From Tetmemena sp. SeJ-2015 (taxonomy: Eukaryota; Ciliophora; Spirotrichea; Sporadotrichida; Oxytrichidae): 41,205 bases of DNA. Each line of letters opens with the position of its first letter. Position 1 is the stretch's first letter. This document shows positions 1 to 9,705 of the stretch, in pieces. The stretch lies in the NCBI GenBank assembly GCA_027382625.1, contig JAJKFJ010023886.1, positions 1-41,205 on the forward strand, in the 5' to 3' direction. The position numbers and the translations under genes were made by a program. The notes below the pieces were generated by a model. It did not search any database. It saw only the letters and a program-made list of their open reading frames with translations, and had not been told where the DNA came from.

Positions 1-53
1 CTCTCAACATTTTTGCGATGGAGTTGATGTTGAGAACTGGCTATTACTACTGA
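1..53 (+). CDS. 3' end of unrecognised protein, left copy (partial)
   Basis: Only the last 16 codons and the TGA stop (51-53) are inside the window. The frame starts at base 3 and matches, apart from one Asn/Lys change, the C-terminus of the longer copy at the right edge, ending ...RTGYYY. The next codon after TGA is TAA. The copies differ by a 5-base indel downstream of this TGA. That would break the frame if TGA were read as Trp, so this TGA is probably a true stop. No family was recognised. Confidence 0.6.
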   Translation, partial: LNIFAMELMLRTGYYY

Positions 54-128
54 TAAGGGTGACTACATCCATACCTTAGAGTCAAAATGAAACTGAGATA
101 GGATGGATCATGTAGTTATTTTTGAGTC
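1..128. repeat. Left arm of a long inverted repeat (partner 40,742-40,864)
   Basis: Bases 1-128 are the reverse complement of 40,742-40,864 with one substitution (C8 against A) and a 5-base insertion (GATCA, near 106-110) in the left copy. Similarity stops just inside the arms. The outer limit is unknown because the window starts inside the repeat. The arm carries the last 17 codons of a gene and about 75 bases of its 3' flank, so it looks like the edge of a duplicated gene rather than a transposon terminus. Confidence 0.95.
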
Positions 129-292
129 ATTTCGCGTTTGACTCGCATGATTATAAGTATTAATAAAGAAATTAATTATACACAACTTATTTTCACTTTC
201 TTATCGTATTATGGGGTTTTGATTGTTATTTTAATTAATTTATAAATGGCAAGCAAATAAGACCTAAAACTAAATCTCTATGAGTTCGATAA
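54..292. other. Convergent intergenic spacer
   Basis: About 240 AT-rich bases separate the 3' end of the left gene copy from the 3' end of the minus-strand gene at 293. The first 75 bases belong to the inverted repeat; the rest is unique. No promoter, terminator or RNA gene was recognised. Confidence 0.4.
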
Positions 293-1745
293 TCACGTAG
301 AAATCTCTCTTTGCAAAACTTTGCTCATTACTTTTGGAAAATCTGCCGATCTAAATAAGGTAAGACCCAATTTTGCAATATTAATTATTATAATATAACC
401 AATCAGTTAGTCTTACTATATAATGGCAGCGCATTGGTTTTTGCAACTTCGATCATACATGTATTTAATTTGTTTGATATAAACTGACTTCCTTTTGCAT
501 ATTAAATAAACTATTCGCAATTCAAACTAGCACTTATTTTGTATATCGACTTGTATTTAAGAAAAACAATGAATTTCATGAATTTCGTTATCTACTTTTC
601 GTATTTAACTTATATTAAACCTGCCTATGTGAGAAAAATAGTATGCATGATAGGGTATTAAGCATTTCGGAAGACTCCTTGATCTGAGTGTCATTAGCTA
701 GACTTGGAAAGATATGGTGTTGGTGCATTTTAACTAAGCTCTTCAATGGTAAGTCAGAGTCGATGATCCAACTCTCTGAACATGAAACCTAAACTAGAGA
801 CTTTTACCTTCTTTGCAAGCCTTGGCTGGTTTAATGCAGTATCTATAGTTGCAACTAATTGGATTCTATTTCTTTAGCTCTATTAGAAGGATATAGACCT
901 TAGAAATAAAATAACTTGATTCTAAGCTAATTTGTTTAAATAATGGATTAAAAGTTAATATGATTATTTAATAATTTTATTCTACTATCCTCGAGTCCCC
1001 TGGTTGAATACACACCTCCTTGTAGAGATAGAGAACCAGCTGTTAGTAGCCGAGGATGTGGTTAACTTGTTCCTTGAGCTGGTTAATGTCCTCCATGACT
1101 CCTTTGTTCTCTTCCATGCATTGGGACGTGCTCTTGAGCTTACATTGACCCTCTTTTATTTTCTCCTCAAACTGTCTTCTTCACCCTTATTTCTTGGCGT
1201 TATGTTTGATCGGTAGGTGCATTGCTTCTTTTGGACACAGAAGGAGTAAGACTGCTGTGATGCTTACCATTCGAGATGAGTGAATTCATGAGTTCACTTG
1301 CAGACTAAGGCTTCTACACTAATAAAGTGTTTTACTTCTGACTACGAGTCTACTTAACTCTTAGAATAAAGAAAGAGCAATATATCATTTTTTAATTTCT
1401 TGTTAAAGTGCTGCCAGAAGAACTTGTTAGACGGGCACTGAAAGAGAGTTGGCTTGCCTTTAACAAATTCTTGAAAATCCTCTGCTATAAGGTTATCAAT
1501 CTGAGCTTTTCAGTCTTATAATTTAACTCTTCAAATAATGCATATGTATAGAATTTAAGTTTACCGCTTTCTCCCCTGTAAGAATGCTTTGAAAGATGTA
1601 GATGTTGGTGACGTACAGCTTAGACTCAAAAATACGAAACTTTTCTAATAGGGAGCCATCCTTCAAGCTACTTATCTTGTAATCCAGCTAACGTGAATCT
1701 GCTTGAGCTGTGATTTATCCTTTTGTGAAATAACAGTAGCTAAAC
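293..1745 (-). CDS. Unrecognised protein with coiled-coil segment (frames broken)
   Basis: Read on the minus strand with TAA/TAG = Gln. Coherent blocks run from about 1,745 to 1,510, 1,509 to about 1,190, and about 1,190 to a TGA stop at 293-295. The middle block holds KFFWQHFNKKLKNDILLF. The third opens with a charged heptad-like stretch (RRQFEEKIKEGQCKLKS, then MEENKGVMEDINQLKEQV) that predicts a coiled coil. The last 300 codons contain a single in-frame TGA (743-745), read here as Trp, and many TAA/TAG. Two frame changes join the blocks (near 1,510 and 1,190). The gene converges on the left partial gene. No domain family was recognised; the start is uncertain. Confidence 0.55.
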
Positions 1746-2043
1746 TCTTAAATGAAGTCTTATATTATTATATCATTTTAAATTTTATTAATAACTATGA
1801 ATTTTATATTTCAAACGATGCTGTCTAAATACAAGGGCATAGACTGTAAAATTTATTAGTCCTTGAGTATTCACTATCACTTTATGAGATTTAATTCCCT
1901 GCTCTTGTGGGAGGAGATCTTTACTGAAGCAGCACCTCTTAGCCATGATAGAAGGCTTCAACTAAGGATGTACCGAGAGATCTAATTAATTTAAGGGAGT
2001 TGAGTTCCATCAACAGTAAAGACGAAGAGTTCTAATAGATCTC

Positions 2044-3902
2044 ATGCATTCTCTACGTAACTCCTTGTTGCCAGCGATCTCAATGGAACTTATACTTACT
2101 GTTGAATCTGCTTTAAGTACTTGGAAAGAAAAAGCCTGAGCTAATTTCGAGGTTGAGGGTTCAATTATACGATTAAAGATCCATAACGATTACTTGAGAG
2201 CATCTTAAACTATATTCTTGAAGGAAACCTCCTCTCTAAAAGCTAAATCAAGCAGATGCAAAAGTCACGAGCAAAAGCTTGCGAACTAGGAACATTAGAG
2301 TGAGTATTAGTTTATCACTAAGAACAACGCCAAAGTTTTGCTGGTGAAGTTACAGTGCAATAGCTGCCATGATGCACCATCCGGAGGTATTAGCTGAGAG
2401 AGTACATCAAATAGTTTTACAAGAAGCAAGAATGCTCTAAGAAGTCTCTCACTAGAAACACTTCGCTATCTGGCTAGCTTCACATAACCCTCTTCAGTCA
2501 TCAGAGGAGGATCTACCCTACAGGAGTAATAACTCAGAGACTTATATATCAAAAAGGATAAAATTTAAACTAAATATGAGAAGAAAATTGAAAGTTTAAC
2601 AAATGAGTTCTTGACTATTATAATTCTTTATCAATATGTGCATTCACTTCCCCCAAAGAAAAAGGAAAGTGTATTAAATAGTTTGGATAAAATATATTTA
2701 AAGTTTAAACTATACTTCAACACCCTTTTAACTTAAGCAAGACTTGATAGAATAAACGAATCAAACTATGATTAATTGATTAAAGTGGAGTAAAATAATT
2801 AAAGAGCTATCAATATTTCAGTCAAGCTAATCGCTTATTAAGAATCTCGTTGCTGCTATATTTCTTAAAACCTTAATTCACCTCATTATGAGCTGCCTTT
2901 CGGAGATTTCATAAACGAAATCATATCATATTTTAATGAGCTCTTTAGGATGAGTTGGAAGTAGCGACAGGCTTAAGACTATCTGAGGCTGAGCATCGAA
3001 GTATTCTAATACTAAAATGAGGATCTCGCCCAATGTGAAGACAAACATGGAGGCCTGCTAAATCCAATTATTACTACAGCATTGTATTATTCATGTCTTT
3101 TAGAAGCCGAAAATTTCCTTTAGAATAATTCCATTTACGAAGGGATGGAGCAGGTCAGGGGCAAGCATTACTGTGATATACTCTAGCAAGACTCTGAAAA
3201 GACTATGAACTAAGAATGGATGCAGGATAATTCAGTGACTGGTGCTTCGCTTATGTATCACTTTAGATGCAGCAGCTCGCTAAAAATCACAATATTTTTT
3301 TACGAGATTTTTAGCTTCTCTTCCAAGATGAGCTTAGTGTCGGACTACGAAATCCTATCTTTGATAAAGACATCTGCTATAGTAGAATGGAGACATTGAA
3401 CGTCATTCGTCATTCACGTCCAGACATAAGTGCCTCTTAATTTGCTGCATTAAAGAGGAAAGGATAGATAAAGCTGCAAAAACAAAGGAGAGAAGTAATT
3501 CCCAACTCTATTTTCTTATTGGCCTCATGTGATAGTGCCATAAAACTCCTAATGATCTGAGCATAATTAATTTTTTATTTTATAGAATTTATCTTCTGCC
3601 ACATTACAAATGCCATGCAGAACTTTTGATGAGGAAGCGTACGATTACAAATCTTCTTCTTTCGAGTCCAGGAATCTTAAACATATTATTAGCTACTTAA
3701 TATTATTTAATCATCCAGAATTTCAACTCTTATTTTCTTAATCAATATCTCGTTCTTGGAGAAGGAAGATTAAGAAAAAGAGGGGAAGGAGAAAGACGAG
3801 TAGGACGAGGTGAACAAGGAGGAGGAATGGGTGAAGAATAAGGATGTTGACAAAGAGGACGACAAAGAAAACGACAAGAAGGCGTTAAAGAAGAGGAGAT
3901 GA
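2044..3902 (+). CDS. Large unrecognised helical protein with Lys/Glu-rich tail (frames broken)
   Basis: The frame from 2,398 to the TGA at 3,397-3,399 is open for 333 codons in a TAA/TAG = Gln code and holds about 17 reassigned codons. A candidate ATG in the same frame is at 2,044, but in-frame TGAs occur at 2,137 and 2,395. Another frame (3,387-3,560, starting METLNVIRHSRPDIS) takes over, and a last block ends in a highly charged tail (KEDQEKEGKEKDEQDEV and on) that stops at TGA 3,900-3,902. A C-x2-C-H motif (CNSCH) lies near 2,356-2,370. The protein is mostly helical with no recognised family. Frame changes are at about 2,400, 3,390, 3,600 and 3,750, so it is either a decayed gene or carries indel errors. 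Confidence 0.6.
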
Positions 3903-4136
3903 GTGCGGAGACGAGTCATTGATCTTTCTTATTTATATTAACTCTCACTAGCTATATAATAAAGAGCCGCATGTCCTTGTTAATTTTAGTAACTTATAAT
4001 TAATTAGATCATTGTTTACACTATCAAAAGAATAATAATTAGCGCAATCACAATCATAACTAGAAAATATTTGAATATTTTATAAATTTTAAAATCTTGA
4101 TAGTTTTGTTTGCGAAGAAAAATCTCTCTAATCCAT

Positions 4137-6845
4137 TTTGATGCTAAAGGATTAAAGCAAGTAGTGAACACTCAAAGGAGAGTCCTCTCCAACCTGGCTT
4201 CTGAGGTTAATCTTTTTCGACTTCAAATTAATCTGCATGCTTTAAGAAGAAAAGCCTCTCGTGTTGCTGATGAGTGTTAGGTTTCTCATCGCCTCTGAAC
4301 GCAGTTAATCTTTTGAACGATTTTTATTGCTCAGCACTTAATTCGTCAAATCAATATTTCTCGAGAAAGTCTATTTAAAATGATAATTAATTACTTAGAA
4401 GAAAAAAGACCTGAAGTTACGCCTGTTTTTTAAAGATAGAGGAAGGAATGGTTTCTCTCAGATTTAGGATTTTCCGGAAAGCTCGCCGAGTCTGATTCGC
4501 TAATTCTTGAGGACTTCCTCTTCCTTCAATCTCTCACCTTCATTTAAAACAAACTGAGGGCTTCATCCTCGCATTTATATATGAGACTTTGTAATCTCGA
4601 AATGGATTCTGATAGATGTGAGGTGCGATGCTTTCTCAATAGAAGTAGATCAATACTCAAACCATTTCGAGATAGGTGTAGGGGATAGTTTTTTCTCAAT
4701 GCTACATAGATAGGATCCAATGTGATTAGAGCCTTACAGATGATTAGACAGAGCTGATACCAATCTTTACCAAGAAAGAGCTTTGGTATAACTTTGCTTG
4801 GCTATTATCCTAATTAGGATCCGCTTTAAGATGTCTCTTTGCTCTTTATTTAGTTAAAGCATTTTGTGAGGACTAGTTTAGCTTGAGCTTTCTTCTATTC
4901 CTTCAGAAAGGTAGAGTTGAAACAATTTTTCTTCCTTTAGAGGAAAAATTAAATGGAATTCTAGCTTCTAAATCTTGCGACAAACATTTAAGGAGAAAGG
5001 AGAAAATTGATATTATCAAGTCTCAATCAGAACTACTAAGCTTTTATCCTGCTGATCAAGGATTACTGATCTTTGGCATGATCTCAATCAGGGATATTTG
5101 AACTTGTTAAACGACGAAGATCTTTGAAACGCTGGATGGTGAGTTGCTCTAAATGCGAGGTGCCTTTTTGCATTGTCATCATATTAGTGCTAGAATTAGA
5201 CTGAGTGAAGCCTCCAACTCAATAGTATGAGGAATTGAAGCTGGTCTCTGAAGGGTTGTTTCTTAGCTATAGACATTGCTACTAAAATTTATTATAATCA
5301 AGATGATCTTATTTGAAAGCTATTAAATCCGTTCTCTGTACTATTGAGAGAAACTTTTAAATTTTTATTCATTTTACTAAGTTACCTTTGTCTTTTAAAT
5401 CCTTAAATTTGAACAAACAAAAATAGTAGCTATCGTCTTAGTGTCTCATCAGTAGCATGATCAGGATATCATAATCAGCTCCTTAAGCTATTGATATAAA
5501 GATTATAGGTGAAAGTAGAAGCAGCTTGTGCTTCCAAAGCAAGACTATTACTAACTGAGCATTGGAAGAGGACCCTCCTTTGCATTGATAAGGATTATCA
5601 AAGCCATTTGCAAGCTCAAAGCAGAGAAATAGTAATGGAGATAATAAGCCAGCAGGTTCTGCTCGAGCTCGAAGATTAAGGTCCTGTCTGAATATATATG
5701 CTGGGTATTCAAAAATGTATTCAAAGTTAGGGGTAGCAAAGGAAATGAAATCAACTTATTTTTTTGATAAAAAATTAGACTATTAGTTGCAAGAATGGAG
5801 AAGATGACTACAAAATGTTCCAAAAAGACTATATTAGATAGGATATTAAATAAGCCCACCTGTTAGTTAAGGTCATACTCCTGAAAGAGGTTCATATCCT
5901 TTTGTTGCTGACCTTGCACTCTCTAGCCTGATTCCTGCAGCCAGCTATAGAAATACTTCCTAAGGCTGCAAGAAGACTCGGTCGTTGGCACTCGCGCAGG
6001 TAGGTCTGAGAGAGTTGGCACCCACCTCCGATTGTAAAAATGAAAACTTTTATAGTAGATAAGCTATGTATGCATGACTAACAAGTATTACGCTAACCTC
6101 CTGTAACTTGAGCTTACTATGGGCTAACCTATCGCTGTCAGTAATCCATCAACTGAAGTTTGCCACATCAGTAAAAAGAAAACTGTTTGTTCAAAGAATA
6201 ATAAGATAGATAGCTATAGTGAAATGATTATAAAATTTAGAATTAAAAGTTTAATAGATGATAAAATTAGAATATTCAGTATCGCGGCTTGCTGAATAGT
6301 TGACTAAGATTTAAATTTGAATATTTGTTGGCCATTGGTTTGCATCTAATGAAAACCTACAAAAAGCCTTCGACTCAGTTAGAATCTGCACTTCTTACAA
6401 TTAGTAAGCCACTCTTAAATGCTCTCTTATTGGGTCATAGATTGTAAGGGCTGCTAAAATTTAAAAGGGAACCTTTCCAAGTTTATTAAAACCTTTAAAG
6501 CCATACTTAAGTATAAGCAGCTTAAAAATAGTAATATTAGGCTTTCATATTTCCCTTTATTAATCTCAAATGATTTAGTATTTTCAAGGAGTAATATGAG
6601 CAGTTTAAATTGTTGATCAGAATCCGAAGTAAGGCAGTAGTATTGCTTTGACATTCTCATTATTACATTATGCTAAATTAAGGTGTTTCCCAAAATTGTG
6701 GAGTCTCGAAGTAAGGCTAGCTAATTTTGGTGAGATTTTTATTCCTCAAAGTTAAAACAACGATGTGAGTTATTTAGGGCTATAAAAATTCAGTATATAA
6801 TAGAGATCTAAGTAGTTGCTTATGAGAATGAAAAAATATGAATGA
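4137..6845 (+). CDS. Large unrecognised protein, Leu-rich C-terminal part (frames broken)
   Basis: Successive protein-like blocks occupy the plus strand. They include 4,137-4,298 (ends at TGA), about 4,440-4,880 (one internal TGA near 4,748), 4,883-5,460, 5,551-6,020 and 6,270 to the TGA at 6,843-6,845. The 5,551 block includes Gln/Glu-rich helix text such as DYQSHLQAQSREIVMEII; the last block is leucine-rich (SISSLKIVILGFHISLYQSQ) and faintly recalls leucine-rich repeats, though the consensus is not met. Internal TGAs at 6,597 and elsewhere fall where Trp would fit. One broken gene or two adjacent ones are both possible. No family recognised. Confidence 0.5.
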
Positions 6846-7087
6846 CTAATCTAATCTATTAATTTTTGCTGATCCTCTATAGTTTAGTATGGAATCATAT
6901 GCCATGGTCTAAGGTATGATGTGATGGGTTGGCTTGTGTTCACTGGCGATGGTTTAGTAAATTGAATGTCTTTTGTATCCTAAAGAAATTTTTAACTCAT
7001 TTCCGAATACTTAAAATTTGAAACCAATTATTTGCATCTCATCATATTATAGAATCTTATATCAATTATTAAAGGTAGGAAAAGTGA

Positions 7088-7729
7088 ATGGAGGAGAGAT
7101 TTAAGAAAGGGAAAGACGATTTTAAGAGTAAAAAGAATATTTATTTCTTTAAAACTCATACTATGTAGATAGTGTGGCTCTCTAACTTTTACATCCCAAT
7201 GAAAAAACAACAACCTTCAATTGAAGGGATTCAAGATTCTCATATTATTTAATTAAGATTTTTTGGTCTCTGTCTCGATTGGCACCTTAAAGTAGCTCTA
7301 TTAAACATTGATCCTAAGTCTAGGCTTATAAGTTTATAAACTCTGATGAGTGAACCGTTGGTAAAGAAACTTTTCTTATACTCAGTATATCCCTTGAAGA
7401 AAGCAAGATCACCTTAATAAGGGCTGGCTCAAGACCAAGTAGCTTCCTCTTAAACCAAAATCAAACTCTAATAAGTAGTTAAAACTTCAAATCAAATCAC
7501 CAGTAAAGTTATAAATCCATTTTCTCATCTTAATTTTGGCTATGGGAGAGTTTCTTCTCGCAGATCTCACCATGAAAGTAAATGCCTATCGAACTTCCAA
7601 TTCACTTTGCAATACCATAAATTGGCTAGCTCAATATAATTTTTATTATAAATAGCAATCTTTAAACTAACTTTGAGCTTCTATCTAGTCAAAATAAGTG
7701 AGCTCATTAGCAGAGAGGATTGGCGCTGA
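7088..7729 (+). CDS. Unrecognised 213-residue protein (intact in ciliate code)
   Basis: This is one of the cleanest small genes here. ATG at 7,088 directly follows an in-frame TGA (7,085-7,087), and the frame is open for 213 codons to TGA at 7,727-7,729, using TAA/TAG as Gln throughout. The N-terminus is basic (MEERFKKGKDDFKSKKN), followed by mixed hydrophobic stretches and a final segment rich in Leu and Phe. No signal peptide, known domain or cysteine motif was recognised. The start is chosen because the stop just upstream rules out a longer frame. It lies between the 4.1-6.8 kb gene and the transposase frame, both on the same strand. Confidence 0.6.
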
Positions 7730-7842
7730 TAAGGTTGCTAGAGGCAATTTCTTTTATTTAGCTAATAGTTCATTTATATAAGAATTGAGTAGTTAATCCC
7801 AAGAGTTAAATATTCAATTGCATATTATAATTACGGCAAGTA

Positions 7843-9705
7843 ATGGATTCGGAGCATCCTGGTCCACGTCTCAAGAGGAAGTTCGATGTCTATATTGGTG
7901 ATCAATGCCAAAAAAACCATCATTAGGCGGCGGTTCGCTTCCTTCCCAACCAAAACCTCATCCCCTATCTCGAGAGCCTTAGCCAGCATGGCTTCTCTAT
8001 GAGACCAAAGAGGAGAGAGCCCCAAAGTGCATTTTAAAGTAACGCTGTCGTACGATCAGCACCTGTCAAACCGAGCACCGTTGCTATGATAGTGCAGATG
8101 TGGAGACGCAATGGCTTCATCTACGAATCGCGGAGATCGCAAAGCGGAGGCAAGAGGAAGATCCTTCTCGAAGCCGAGGAGCGCATAACGACTGCCAATC
8201 ATCTGCTCGAGACAGCCCACATGAGCTTGAAGGATCGCGTATACTACTTCGAGGTGCACCTGGGCATACCAAGAGTCTGCCCTCTACCCTGGATGAAGCT
8301 CTTCCACCGCAACCAAGTCTACTTTCGCTCTGCGGGCTATTCCTACATTAGCAAGGGCCAGCATAGGCGCCAGTTGGAGGGCAGGCAGCAGGAGTTTTCG
8401 AAAGCCATAATGAGGTGGATGATCGAAGGCCGTTATCTGATTTACATTGATGAGTCCTCCTTCCACAGGTGGCAGTCCTTGAGGCAGACCTGGCTCAAGA
8501 GGTCGATGACAGTCCCGATTCCAAATGAACGCGGTTGTTCAGCCACAATTAAAGGTGCAATCAACTAGAGGAGCGGACTCGTCCACCACAACATCTTCAC
8601 TGGTAGCAATAATTTTGGCCACTTCACCACCTTCCTCCAGCGCCTCCTCCAGGTTGCCTCCCAGAGTTGTATCGTCATCATGGACAACCTGAGCATTCAC
8701 AAGAGCCAGAAGGTCAAGAACTCTTCCAGGGCAACAAAGTCCTGGCCTACCTTCCCCTTCCGCTGCGCTCTGAACCCAATCGAGCAGCCCGAATACGATC
8801 GTGAGCTGTGCTAGCTTATAATAATATCTGCAACCATCTTGGAGTATTATTCTTTTAATCCTATCAATTCTCATATAAATGAACTATAAGATGAAAATAA
8901 ACATAAGCATCTCAGTATCAATAGCTTCTATAGTTCTAGCGATAGCTTCATCAATGCTTTCCCCTTTGTGGACCAGCACTCAGAGGTCAATAAAGGATGT
9001 ACTGGCTATTTAATATTAGCTGAGCAAGTTTATTTAATCCGAGGATGGAATATATCAAATTTAGAATTCTCCAAAGCAATCACCAAGTCAGCTGGTGAAG
9101 AGAAGAGCTTCCCCTCGGCAAAGAAAAAATAGCTAGAATTAAACTAAACCTTCCAGTAAACATATTTCAACACATAATAATTAAACTGTTTGATTATCAG
9201 CATCTCACATTGGAAGCAAAAAGATTTAAGCAACTCCTGCTGCAACTACGACAACCAGCTAGCGTTTTCTGATAGAGTTGCTGGAGATAGCTGCTTAATA
9301 GCTACTAGAAATTTTATGACTGCTATCAAGAAGCTCTACATTTTATTTACTAACTTTTATTAAGACAAATAATTTCACTTACTTATGATTAGTATAATAA
9401 TCATTTTACTTATAAATAGATATTTATATTTAGTTGAGATTATCAAAAGTTAAAAGCAATAAAGAATAGAACAAACAGAATAGATGTAGTTATTGCAGAC
9501 GGGCAATAGAGTTATGGAGCCCCTTATATCTGGTAAATAGAGAGAGTTGGTTCTTCTGCTTGGTTAAATAATACAAATGAGTTAATTTCTTTACTACTTT
9601 ATCAAAACATATCCGAGACAGGGTAAAAGGCAACCAAACAAGGGAGAAGGAAATGAATTAGTGCTGCATATCTAAATCTAATCTACTTGCAAGCTTGCTA
9701 GGTGA
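7843..9705 (+). CDS. Tc1/mariner (IS630-like) transposase with long C-terminal extension
   Basis: A 620-codon frame, ATG 7,843 to TGA 9,703, has no internal TGA and uses TAA/TAG as Gln. Residues about 75-120 match the helix-turn-helix and linker of Tc1-type transposases (STVAMIVQMWRRNG, then GGKRKILLEAEERI). The DDE triad is visible: D203 in YIDES, D281 in IVIMDNLSIHKS and E314 in ALNPIEQ. An in-frame TAG (Gln242) lies inside the catalytic domain. The transposase part (about 7,850-8,810) is GC-rich (57% in 8,161-8,220) and has very few reassigned codons. The 300-residue extension is AT-rich (about 25% GC in 9,121-9,180), dense in TAA/TAG and unrecognised. About 24 residues between D281 and E314 are frameshifted by two compensating indels. 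It may be an insertion in host coding sequence, a fusion or a domesticated protein. Confidence 0.8.

Noticed and set aside
1004..1216. Plus-strand standard-code ORF of 70 residues
   Set aside because: It is the complement of a clear coiled-coil coding block on the minus strand. Most standard-code ORFs of 60-130 codons in this window are similar shadows.
3770..3900. Purine-rich tract as a regulatory or triplex-forming repeat
   Set aside because: It is explained as the coding sequence of a Lys/Glu-rich protein tail that ends at a TGA.
5551..5859. Minus-strand 102-residue hydrophobic ORF in the standard code
   Set aside because: The plus strand over the same bases reads as a charged, Gln-rich protein in the reassigned code (DYQSHLQAQSREIVMEII). 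The hydrophobic minus ORF is its mirror image.
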